In this document: piece by piece, positions 7,714 to 15,111 of the stretch
Position numbering within the stretch: position 1 is the first letter of the stretch
Layout of the letters: every line of letters begins with the position of its first letter
From: Dorea sp. AM10-31
GTDB taxonomy: Bacteria; Bacillota; Clostridia; Lachnospirales; Lachnospiraceae
Assembly: GCF_003435815.1 (NCBI RefSeq)
Contig: NZ_QTUV01000005.1
Coordinates: 139,808 to 203,807 of the forward strand
DNA length: 64,000 bases
Direction: 5' to 3'
Translations under genes and position numbers: made by a program
Notes under the pieces: generated by a model
What the model was told of the DNA's origin: nothing
What the model saw: the letters and a program-made list of their open reading frames with translations, nothing else
Database searches by the model: none

Positions 7714-8919
7714 TTATTTTAAATATTCTTTACCCACAGCTTTGATTGCTGCTCCGTTTTTCAGAGTTCTTCTTTCCTTGATCAGCTTAATACCAATCTG
7801 GATCAAAGCTCTCTCCATCGGTACTCTCTGGTCAACATTTGTAACAGAAGTAACTTCTTTTACTTTTGAGTCTCCAACGACACGACGGATGATTTCTGTT
7901 CCGGCATATCCAAAGGAATCTGCCATTACTTTGTCTGTGTAATATTTCTTGAATCCTTCTGTCTTGTACAGCGGAAATTCAACAAGCGCATCCCATTTTG
8001 CTGAGAATTTCTCTTTGAACTTATCTGTAACTTCTCCGATTGTCTTCTCAATCCATGTCAGGAATTCTGTATTTTCAGAATCTGTGTAGTATTTGTTTGC
8101 CCAGGCAAAGAACAGGTTTCCGATTACATTACCGATATCATATCCCATTGGTCCATAGAATGCAAATTCAGGATCGATTACCTTTGTTCCTTCTTGATTT
8201 ACGAAAATAGAGCCTGAATGTAAATCTCCGTGGATCAGTGCCTGTGCATGATTCATAAAGTCATCACGAAGCTGTCCTACCTCTGCATGCAGGTCTTCAT
8301 CTCCATAGAGTTTTTCTTTTACGAAATCCATGTTCTGATCCAGAATGATGTTACGTCCCTTGTAATCATAGTATGGCTCTGTAAATACCAGATCTTCTGA
8401 AATATCGCAAAGTTCCGGGTTTGTAAATAATTTTACTTTTTCTTTCTTCTCTGCTCTGTTCATGATCAGATCTGTTGTTGGAAGCAGCGTATCTGCCATA
8501 AAAGTTGCAATATCATCTGCAAGTTTCGGGAAAGTCTTACCTGCTGCCATTTCTGTACGAAGGTTCTTATAAGCGGAAATATCTTCCATAGATAATGCAT
8601 ACATGTTCTCATCATAGAGGTAAATTTCCGGAACAAATCCTTCTGATAATTTTCCTTCAATGCCAAGAATCTCCGCTTCAATTTTATTACGATGCATATC
8701 AAGCGGTCTTCCTGATGAACGAAGAACGGTATCTGCCTGTTTGATGATCAGAGATTTTCCTGTTTCCGGATTCCAGACTTTAAATACATAGTTGATGTTT
8801 CCATCACCGATCTCGATTGCTTCTAATTTTTCGTCTTCTTTAAAATATCCAACTTTTTCTACTGCATATTCTTTTGCTGTATTAACATTCAGCAAAAAAT
8901 GCTTTGAATATTTATCCAT
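7714..8919 (-). CDS. mtnK: MtnK-like kinase (methylthioribose/5-deoxyribose kinase)
   Basis: A 401-residue kinase of the choline-kinase-like fold that phosphorylates 5-methylthioribose or 5-deoxyribose at C1 using ATP. A glycine-rich loop GDGNINYVFK (38-47), the Brenner catalytic motif HGDLHSGSI (230-238) and the metal-binding DPEFAFYGPMGYDIG segment (249-263) are all present, matching MtnK. Length agrees with the family (about 395-410). It lies 50 bp downstream of the NhaC-family transporter and upstream of the isomerase. Whether it prefers methylthioribose or 5-deoxyribose cannot be read from sequence. Confidence 0.92.
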   Translation of the reverse strand: MDKYSKHFLLNVNTAKEYAVEKVGYFKEDEKLEAIEIGDGNINYVFKVWNPETGKSLIIKQADTVLRSSGRPLDMHRNKIEAEILGIEGKLSEGFVPEIYLYDENMYALSMEDISAYKNLRTEMAAGKTFPKLADDIATFMADTLLPTTDLIMNRAEKKEKVKLFTNPELCDISEDLVFTEPYYDYKGRNIILDQNMDFVKEKLYGDEDLHAEVGQLRDDFMNHAQALIHGDLHSGSIFVNQEGTKVIDPEFAFYGPMGYDIGNVIGNLFFAWANKYYTDSENTEFLTWIEKTIGEVTDKFKEKFSAKWDALVEFPLYKTEGFKKYYTDKVMADSFGYAGTEIIRRVVGDSKVKEVTSVTNVDQRVPMERALIQIGIKLIKERRTLKNGAAIKAVGKEYLK

Positions 8920-8969
8920 TTTTAAATTCCTACTTTCTGACTTTTAAGTTCTGTCTTTAATTTCTGTTC

Positions 8970-10292
8970 TTAGTTTGCTTTTGCAGCTTTTCCTTTGAAT
9001 TTCGGCCATCCAATGACAATAAAGATTACACCGAAAATGATCATGAGGATGTCATACCATACATATGGCATAATAGTTACAGGAGCGATCTTAGCCATAG
9101 CACCGGCTGTCAGTAACTGTCCTGCATATGGTGTTAAACCATTGAATGCAGATGAGAACAGGTCAAGAATGCTGGCTGTTCTTGCCGGAGCGATATCAAA
9201 CTCTTCTGAGATATCTTTTGCGATCGGTCCAACAGCGATGATTGAAATTGTGTTGTTTGTTGTTGCTACGTCTACTAAACTTACAAGTGCTGCGATACTA
9301 AGTTCTGCACCTACTTTGGATTTCATTCCCTTAGCCAGTTTGTTCAGTAACCAGTCGATACCACCCAGATACTGCATGATTGCAACAAGACCACCTACGA
9401 AGATAGCGATGACTGCCATGTCCTGCATACCCTGCATACCTTCGTGTACAACCGTGAATGATTTTACAAATGAGAAATCTCCGTGGAAAACTCCGATAAC
9501 CATTCCGGAAATAACGGAAATTGTCATAGCCATTACTGCATGCATTCCTGCCAGAGATAATGCAATGATTAAAATATAAGGAACTAAGTTCACAAAGTTG
9601 ATTGCTCCGCCTGCGGAAATCTTAGTTGCATCAATCGGATACAATGCAAGTGCTACTACTGTAATGATAACAGCAGGTCCAACCATGAAAATGTTTGCTT
9701 TAAATTTTTCTTTGTTTCCAATTCCCTGTGTTGTTGTTGCTGCGATTGTTGTATCAGAAATGAAGGAAAGGTTATCACCGAACATTGCTCCACCTACTAC
9801 TATACCGCTGACAAGTGCTACGCTTACACCTGTTTTAGATGCGATATCAATTCCGATTGGCATCAAGGCTGCTACAGTACCCATTGAAGTTCCCATTGAG
9901 AAACTCAGTATACAACCGATTAAGAATAATCCCGGAAGGATCATGTTGGCCGGCAAAATTGAAATACCGATGTTTGTTACTGTATCTGTTGCGTGCATTC
10001 CGCTTGCTACTCCGTAGAATGCTCCGGCCAGCATGTAGATGATTACCATCAGGATCAATGTGTCATCTCCGCCACCTTTGCAGAACATAACCATTTTCTC
10101 TGTAAATGATTTTTTCTCAGCTACCGGACTTTTCATAAATAATGAAATTCCGGATGCTAAAAAGATACCGATCATTAATGGGAAGTTACCGAAATCTCCG
10201 GTTCCGATGCCCATTGCGAAATAAACTACCAGGAATATTACCAGAGGTAATAACCCCATAAAGCTTCCTTTCTTGTTGTTAGCGTTTTCCAT
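8970..10292 (-). CDS. NhaC-family Na+/H+ antiporter-like transporter
   Basis: A 440-residue integral membrane protein with about 10-12 TM helices and the NhaC/ArsB-NhaD-like pattern, including the SMGTSMGTVAALMPIG and GGAMFGDNLSFISDTTIAA segments. NhaC proteins exchange Na+ for H+ or organic solutes; relatives include malate-lactate antiporters. As the first gene of the deoxypentose operon, it is a candidate importer of 5-deoxyribose, methylthioribose or their nucleosides, or exporter of an acid end product. That is inference from position. The start follows GGAAGAG. A consensus promoter lies about 240 bp upstream, facing away from the deoR-type gene. Confidence 0.85.
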   Translation of the reverse strand: MENANNKKGSFMGLLPLVIFLVVYFAMGIGTGDFGNFPLMIGIFLASGISLFMKSPVAEKKSFTEKMVMFCKGGGDDTLILMVIIYMLAGAFYGVASGMHATDTVTNIGISILPANMILPGLFLIGCILSFSMGTSMGTVAALMPIGIDIASKTGVSVALVSGIVVGGAMFGDNLSFISDTTIAATTTQGIGNKEKFKANIFMVGPAVIITVVALALYPIDATKISAGGAINFVNLVPYILIIALSLAGMHAVMAMTISVISGMVIGVFHGDFSFVKSFTVVHEGMQGMQDMAVIAIFVGGLVAIMQYLGGIDWLLNKLAKGMKSKVGAELSIAALVSLVDVATTNNTISIIAVGPIAKDISEEFDIAPARTASILDLFSSAFNGLTPYAGQLLTAGAMAKIAPVTIMPYVWYDILMIIFGVIFIVIGWPKFKGKAAKAN

Positions 10293-10535
10293 TTTACTCT
10301 TCCTTTCTTAACGTTATATGTATTTTCTTTTTTTAATGAAGTTCCTGGATTATCTTGTGGTCTTTTGTTTTGTATCCGTTTCTTCATTAATAATAACGTT
10401 CGCTTGAATTGAATTTTGATACTGTGTCATGTTGTCGTGCGCTTGCATTCAACATAAAATGTCATTTTTCCTAAATACCTCTCAAAATCACATTTTATTA
10501 CGTCTACCCTCCTTCGTCTGTTTTGCTATAACAAC

Positions 10536-10564
10536 AAATTACAACATTGTTACACATTTGTCAA
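10536..10564 (-). promoter_or_regulatory. Promoter of the transporter-kinase-isomerase-aldolase operon
   Basis: TTGACA (10559-10564) and TAATTT (10536-10541) on the minus strand are exactly 17 bp apart. The -35 region lies in a TGTT...AACA imperfect inverted repeat (about 10550-10568) that could be an operator for the divergent DeoR-family regulator. The leader is about 235 nt, with no recognised riboswitch. Confidence 0.65.
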
Positions 10565-10658
10565 CACTATTTTTGTTGATTTTTTTTACTTTCTTTGGTA
10601 TTTTCTTGACTTTTATAGTCATTTTCACAACTCGTTCCAATTTTGCTCAATTTTAATG

Positions 10659-10687
10659 TTGAAAAATGCGAGTTTTTTTGGTATTAT
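10659..10687 (+). promoter_or_regulatory. Promoter of deoR-type regulator and alcohol dehydrogenase
   Basis: TTGAAA (10659-10664) and TATTAT (10682-10687) are spaced by 17 bp, with the start codon about 55 bp beyond. It is divergent from the operon promoter at 10536-10564, a usual geometry for local regulator control. Confidence 0.65.
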
Positions 10688-10749
10688 ATTCATGCATTCA
10701 ATAATATTATATATTTTTCCTATAATAATACTGAAAGGATTTACGAGTT

Positions 10750-11520
10750 ATGTTAAAGATTGACAGACAAAAACACCTGGACGAGGAACTTCATACATAT
10801 GGAAGCATCTTGATCTCCACAATGAGTCAGAAGCTGAATTGTAGTGAAGAAACGATTCGAAGGGATTTAAAGGAAATGGAAGCGCAGAACAAGCTGAAGC
10901 GTATCCATGGTGGAGCATTCCTGCCGGATGCAGATGACAAAGGTGCACCCGTACAATTACGTGAAACATTTTTCTCACAGGAAAAGAAACGACTTGCAGC
11001 ATGTGCAATTGATCGCTTTATTAAAGAAGGAGATACTATTTTTTTAGATTGCAGTACTACCTGCCTGGCACTTGCTAAGGAACTTGTACAACGGAATCAG
11101 AAAATGACCATTATTACTAACTCTCTTCGTATTATAAATTTATTTGGCAATCAATCTTCTGCCCTGAAGCTTATTGCACTTGGCGGAACATTCCGTCAGC
11201 GTTCCAATTCATTTACAGGATATCAGACTACGAATGCGATATCCTATTACATTGCAGATAAGTGCTTTATCAGCAACTCAGCCATCGACTTAACCCACGG
11301 TCTGCTCGACAACAATATGAACGAAAGCCAGGTAAGAAAAGCTTTCATCTCTCAATCACGTAAACATTATCTGGTCGCTGACCATACCAAATTTTCAGAT
11401 ACTGCGGAATATAAGATCACAGATTTGAAAAATATTGATATGATTATCACAGATAAACGTCTATCCGATGTATGGGAAGATAAATTGCAACAATGCAACA
11501 TTCCCATTTGTTATTGCTAA
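10750..11520 (+). CDS. DeoR/GlpR-family transcriptional regulator
   Basis: A 256-residue DeoR-family repressor. The N-terminal HTH includes the family signature CSEETIRRDLKEME followed by KLKRIHGGAF (about residues 30-57). The C-terminal DeoRC sensor domain carries DCSTTCLALA and the TIITNS segment; such domains bind sugar phosphates. It is divergent from the deoxypentose operon and 41 bp upstream of an iron alcohol dehydrogenase, so it likely controls both, with a pentose phosphate as probable effector. Promoter spacing and the ribosome site (GAAAGGA) support this start. Confidence 0.9.
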   Translation: MLKIDRQKHLDEELHTYGSILISTMSQKLNCSEETIRRDLKEMEAQNKLKRIHGGAFLPDADDKGAPVQLRETFFSQEKKRLAACAIDRFIKEGDTIFLDCSTTCLALAKELVQRNQKMTIITNSLRIINLFGNQSSALKLIALGGTFRQRSNSFTGYQTTNAISYYIADKCFISNSAIDLTHGLLDNNMNESQVRKAFISQSRKHYLVADHTKFSDTAEYKITDLKNIDMIITDKRLSDVWEDKLQQCNIPICYC

Positions 11521-11561
11521 ATACTACAAATCAGGTATAGAACCCTCAGGAGGCAATACAA

Positions 11562-12728
11562 ATGTTAAACTTTCACTATAGAAACCCGGCCCGCATCTTC
11601 TTCGGTGACGGAGCTGAAAATAATATGTACGATCTTTTAAAAGAATATAAAGTTACTTCTCTGATGTTTGTTTACAGCGGAGATTTCATCAAGACACTTG
11701 GTATCTGGGATGTGATCAAAGATGCCTGCGATAAACTTGGAATCGATTTCCAGGAATGTGGGGAAGTTGTTCCGAACCCGAAGATCGAACTGATCCGTGA
11801 CCTTGTTAAAGTTTGTAAAGAGCACAAGACAGACTTCGTACTCGCTGCAGGCGGCGGAAGTTCTGTAGATACAGCAAAATCCATCGCACTTGGTATTCCT
11901 TACGATGGAGATGTCTGGGATTTCTTTGATGGATCAGCAACACCGGAAACAGCAGTTCCGGTTGGCGCTATCACAACTCTTCCGGCAAGTGGATCTGAGA
12001 CATCCAATGCAGCAATCGTTTCTAATGGATTGATGAAATTAGGATTCGAAGATGACATGATCATTCCGAAATTTGCGATCATGAACCCAAAATATACCAT
12101 GGGACTTCCGGCATACCAGACATCCTGCGGATGTGCTGATATCCTCTCCCACCTGTTAGAGAGATATTTCTCTGATGTTGCTCACACCGATACAACTGAC
12201 TACATGATCGAAGGTGCTGTTCAGGCAGCAATGATCAATGCCAAACGTCTGATGAAAGATCCTGCAAACTATGATGCCCGTGCCGAGATCCAGTGGCTTG
12301 CATCTGTTGCTCACAACGGAATTCTGGATACAGGACGTGCCGCTGACTGGGGTTCACACAGAATCGAGCACGAGCTCAGCGCCCAGTATGGTATTACACA
12401 CGGCGAAGGAATGGCAGTAATTCTCATAGCATGGTGCAAATACATGGCTGAAGTTAAGCCTTACAAACTTGCCCAGCTTGCTGTTCGTGTTTTCAATGCT
12501 GATCCATACAACTACACCGAAAAAGAACTTGCTTACATCTTAGCCGATAAGTTAAAAGAATTCTTCCAGTCACTGAATCTTCGTACTTCCCTCACAGAGA
12601 TGGAAATCGACGATGCACACTTCGAAGAAATGGCTAACAGAGCTACACACAATGACACCGCTCCGGTAGGACATTACGTACCGCTGCATGTGAAAGAGTT
12701 TGTTGAGATTCTGAAGCTTGCGATTTAA
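11562..12728 (+). CDS. Iron-containing alcohol dehydrogenase (BdhA/YqhD type)
   Basis: A 388-residue group III Fe-dependent alcohol dehydrogenase that reduces aldehydes with NAD(P)H. The nucleotide-binding GGGSSVDTAK motif is near residue 98. Metal-ligand segments CGCADILSHLLERYF and RIEHELSAQYGITHGEGMAV supply the Asp and His ligands. It is nearest the butanol/aldehyde dehydrogenase (BdhA, YqhD) branch. It is expressed with the DeoR regulator of the deoxypentose operon, whose aldolase should release acetaldehyde or methylthioacetaldehyde. Reducing that aldehyde and re-oxidising NAD(P)H is the natural role, an inference. Start follows an AGGAGG site. Confidence 0.9.
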   Translation: MLNFHYRNPARIFFGDGAENNMYDLLKEYKVTSLMFVYSGDFIKTLGIWDVIKDACDKLGIDFQECGEVVPNPKIELIRDLVKVCKEHKTDFVLAAGGGSSVDTAKSIALGIPYDGDVWDFFDGSATPETAVPVGAITTLPASGSETSNAAIVSNGLMKLGFEDDMIIPKFAIMNPKYTMGLPAYQTSCGCADILSHLLERYFSDVAHTDTTDYMIEGAVQAAMINAKRLMKDPANYDARAEIQWLASVAHNGILDTGRAADWGSHRIEHELSAQYGITHGEGMAVILIAWCKYMAEVKPYKLAQLAVRVFNADPYNYTEKELAYILADKLKEFFQSLNLRTSLTEMEIDDAHFEEMANRATHNDTAPVGHYVPLHVKEFVEILKLAI

Positions 12729-12780
12729 CTTAAAAAGGGGACGGGGATTTTCTAGAAAATCCCCGTCCCCTTTTTAAGTT
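12727..12780. terminator. 54-bp perfect palindrome, GGGGACGGGG element, likely terminator
   Basis: The sequence from 12727 to 12780 is an uninterrupted 54-bp inverted repeat, with TCTAGA at its centre and GGGGACGGGGATTTTC arms. It starts inside the stop codon of the dehydrogenase and reads into TTTTT in both directions. It can terminate both convergent dehydrogenase genes. The same core is found at 5147-5180. Confidence 0.8.
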
Positions 12781-12803
12781 GCACCTGGCACTTTCTAAAA
12801 ATG

Positions 12804-12812
12804 CCCCGTCCC
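12804..12812. repeat. Partial GGGGACGGGG element
   Basis: A half-copy, CCCCGTCCCC, lies 24 bp after the 54-bp palindrome. It is preceded by GCACCTGGCACTTTC, which resembles the GCCGCTGGCAGCTTC preceding the 5147 element. The shared flank suggests one composite dispersed element. Confidence 0.45.
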
Positions 12813-12819
12813 CTCTTTA

Positions 12820-12873
12820 TTTTCCACATGGTTTCCACAGATTATCCCCCGTTTTTCCACGAAGTTATCCACA
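12820..12873 (+). other. Cluster of DnaA-box-like 9-mers
   Basis: Within 54 bp there are, in one orientation, TTTTCCACA (12820), GTTTCCACA (12831), TTATCCCCC (12842), TTTTCCACG (12853) and the perfect consensus TTATCCACA (12865). Spacing is about 11-12 bp throughout, close to one helical turn. It lies between convergent genes. No AT-rich unwinding region or dnaA gene is nearby, so a titration or regulatory site is more likely than an origin. Confidence 0.45.
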
Positions 12874-14058
12874 TTATTGGGATAACTTGTAAATTTCGTA
12901 CATATCTTCCTCGTGTAATACTTTTGCAGATCCCTGGCTTCCACCACATGCTGCGGCACATCTTTTTGCCATTTCTCGCATCTGGGCATCTGTAGGCTTG
13001 ATTCCAAGTTCTTGCATATTTGTCGGCATATTGATCTCACGGTAAAATGATTCCATTGCCTGGATTCCTTTTTCAGCGATCTCTTCGTCTGTACCTTCTC
13101 CGGTCACGCCCATTACGTTTCTTGCATAGCGTTCGAATCTTGGAAGCGCGTCTTTGCATACATATCTTGCCCAGCTTGGCCAGATTGCTGCAAGACCGGC
13201 GCCGTGTGTCACATCAAACATTCCGCCCATCTCATGTTCCAGCATATGGGTTGCAAAATCTCCACCATCATTGCCACAACCGGTCAGATTGTTATGTGCC
13301 AGTGAACCGGCCCACATTACTTCTGCTCTCGCTTCGTAATTTTCCGGATCCGTATGCAAGATCTTTGCATATGTCATGACGGTGCGCAGTAAGCCCTCCG
13401 CGATAGCGTCTGTCAGCTCCATATTTCCGCCATTTGTAAAATAACGCTCCATGGTATGCATCATGATATCTGCGCAGCCACACTCTGTTTGATAGTCCGG
13501 CAGGGACATGGTAAGCTCTGGATTCATAATTGCAAACTTCGGGCGACTGATATCATCGTCATAAGCCCTCTTATCCTTCGTATCTGCCTTTGTAATAACG
13601 CAGCTGTTACTTGTCTCGCTTCCTGCTGCCGCAATCGTTAAAACGGACGCTACAGGCAAGAATTTCTTTGCTGTTCTTGTATGTGCAAATAAGGTCCACA
13701 CATCTTCTTCCGGCTCCGCCAGTCCATAGGAAATCGCTTTCACGGTATCTATGACAGATCCTCCACCGACTGCCAGTACAAAATCCGCTTCCATTTTCTT
13801 GCCGAGCTCGATTCCTTCATATACTTTTGACAAATGTGGATTCGGCACAACACCACCAAGCAGCTCATATGTAATTCCTTCTGTCTTTACAGATTCCGTA
13901 ACCGCATCCATCACCCCATTTTTCAACACCCGGTCACTTCCATACACGATCAGAAGCTTTGTTCCGCCATATTTCTTCACGTATGCGCCTGTCTGTGCAT
14001 GTGTCCCCTTTCCGAATACAACTTCCGTCGGTGAATAATAATTGAAATTATTAGCCAT
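12874..14058 (-). CDS. Iron-containing alcohol dehydrogenase
   Basis: A 394-residue group III Fe-dependent alcohol dehydrogenase, a distant paralogue of the enzyme at 11562-12728. Motifs GGGSVIDTVK, CGCADIMMHTMERYF and THMLEHEMGGMFDVTHGAG supply nucleotide and metal binding. The start was set at 14058 because a GGAGGAG ribosome site precedes ATGGCTAAT; the frame extends 8 codons further without support. It is convergent with the other dehydrogenase, sharing the 54-bp palindrome and DnaA-like cluster between them. It is probably a separately regulated aldehyde reductase of fermentation. Confidence 0.9.
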   Translation of the reverse strand: MANNFNYYSPTEVVFGKGTHAQTGAYVKKYGGTKLLIVYGSDRVLKNGVMDAVTESVKTEGITYELLGGVVPNPHLSKVYEGIELGKKMEADFVLAVGGGSVIDTVKAISYGLAEPEEDVWTLFAHTRTAKKFLPVASVLTIAAAGSETSNSCVITKADTKDKRAYDDDISRPKFAIMNPELTMSLPDYQTECGCADIMMHTMERYFTNGGNMELTDAIAEGLLRTVMTYAKILHTDPENYEARAEVMWAGSLAHNNLTGCGNDGGDFATHMLEHEMGGMFDVTHGAGLAAIWPSWARYVCKDALPRFERYARNVMGVTGEGTDEEIAEKGIQAMESFYREINMPTNMQELGIKPTDAQMREMAKRCAAACGGSQGSAKVLHEEDMYEIYKLSQ

Positions 14059-14249
14059 TTTTCTCCTCCTGTTCTTTAGCAAGCTCTTTCCTGTTCTTTC
14101 TTGTGTAAGCTTTCTTGCTTGTTTTTCAGCTTACCTTCTATATCTGCAGTTTCTCTCTGCAAGTATTGTATACTGTTATTTTAACTCACTAAGGCTAAGA
14201 TAGGCAAAGAATTTTTCTTTTATCTTCTTCTGCTTTCCAATACACATTT

Positions 14250-14360
14250 GGGGATACTCTCCCGTATCTCCTTCTGGCTTACCGGCTCGCTTAGGGATAT
14301 TTCACTATATCCCCTCTTCTCCAACACTCTCTATCAGGGATATCAAGCTGCCTCCATCAC
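14250..14360. repeat. GGGATA hairpin cluster upstream of alcohol dehydrogenase
   Basis: Within the 525-bp gap upstream of the second dehydrogenase, GGGGATAC/GTATCTCC and GGGATAT/ATATCCC form two consecutive hairpins, and a third GGGATATC copy follows. Function is unknown. A possible minus-strand promoter, TTGCCT-18-TAAAAT, lies between this and the gene, near 14178-14207. Confidence 0.4.
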
Positions 14361-14408
14361 CATAATTTGCCGAATTATTACTGACATCTTCCTTCGGATG
14401 CTATAATC

Positions 14409-14432
14409 AAAAAAAAGCGCTGCTCTGCAGCG
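14409..14432 (-). terminator. Terminator of the MBG surface-protein operon
   Basis: On the minus strand CGCTGC-AGA-GCAGCG is followed by CTTTTTTTT. It lies about 150 bp beyond the last small membrane-protein gene. Confidence 0.75.
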
Positions 14433-14583
14433 GATCTCCCGCCACAAAAACAACGCCTCTTTTTTCATTTTACTCACTCAGACATGTCTACTTATAATTT
14501 AATCACATCTGAGCAATTTTTCTTTGATCCAGTCTCTCTGTCTAATCTATATCTTCCGCATTCGCATCAGCAGCTTCCTCTGC

Positions 14584-14805
14584 CTAATCTGCGTCAGAAC
14601 TGTCAGCTTTCTCTCCATCCGCTTCTTCTACGTCCAGAGAATCATCTGCATACAGGTCAGACAACTGATCTTCCAGATCTTTCTGTTCGCTTTTTAAATT
14701 ATGGCGTCTTACCGCCCACACGATCACTACTACAAGCAGAATGATCAGTGCCAGGAGGTCGAGCCAGTCAAAGCCGAGCTTTGTATGTTCGATAATATAT
14801 CTCAT
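14584..14805 (-). CDS. Small single-TM protein, paralogue A
   Basis: A 73-residue protein with one TM helix (about 15-34) followed by a basic patch and an acidic, Asp/Glu-rich tail. It starts with MRY like the 86-residue neighbour and both share a helix-then-basic-then-acidic plan. A full GGAGG site precedes the start. Its start is 15 bp after the neighbour's stop, so the two are cotranscribed with the giant adhesin gene. No function is recognised; a helper in export, anchoring or assembly of the adhesin is inference. Confidence 0.7.
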   Translation of the reverse strand: MRYIIEHTKLGFDWLDLLALIILLVVVIVWAVRRHNLKSEQKDLEDQLSDLYADDSLDVEEADGEKADSSDAD

Positions 14806-14820
14806 CTGCTTACCTCCTTT

Positions 14821-15081
14821 TTATACTTTGGCAGTTCCATTTGCCTGAACTGCTTCTCCTGCCTGTACAGTTTCACCTGCTGCCATTTCCGGCTGGTTTT
14901 CTGCCATCTCTTCGCGGATTTCCTGGATCTTCTGATCCAGGTCATCCTCAAAGTCATTTAATCGTTTCTTCTGATTCCGGTGATGTACCAGGATCATGAC
15001 AACCAGTATAACTGCAACGATCAGTGCCGGTATATCCCAGGAATGTATTCCTAAGTTATGCACAAATTCATAATAACGCAT
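14821..15081 (-). CDS. Small single-TM protein, paralogue B
   Basis: An 86-residue protein, MRYYEFVHNLGIH then a TM helix (about 17-33), then HHRNQKKRLNDFEDDL and a Gln/Glu/Ala-rich tail. The helix-plus-KKR-plus-acidic-helix arrangement resembles both the downstream 73-residue protein and the C-terminus of the giant surface protein just upstream (FTHNLKKRQKKLFEVREEL). A strong AAGGAGG site precedes the start, 30 bp after the adhesin stop. Function unknown. Confidence 0.7.
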   Translation of the reverse strand: MRYYEFVHNLGIHSWDIPALIVAVILVVMILVHHRNQKKRLNDFEDDLDQKIQEIREEMAENQPEMAAGETVQAGEAVQANGTAKV

Positions 15082-15111
15082 ATGTTTTACCTCCTTTTCC
15101 TGCTACATTTT

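Noticed and set aside
5373..8919. Complete methionine salvage pathway
   Set aside because: Only kinase, isomerase and an aldolase are present; no mtnB, mtnC/D/W/X-type genes, so methionine regeneration is not supported.
8995..10017. Plus-strand open frames of 194 and 139 codons opposite the NhaC-family gene
   Set aside because: Shadows of the membrane-protein gene; no start signal or family.
12820..12873. Replication origin
   Set aside because: No dnaA/dnaN genes, AT-rich unwinding element or further clusters were seen; only a DnaA-like cluster is noted.
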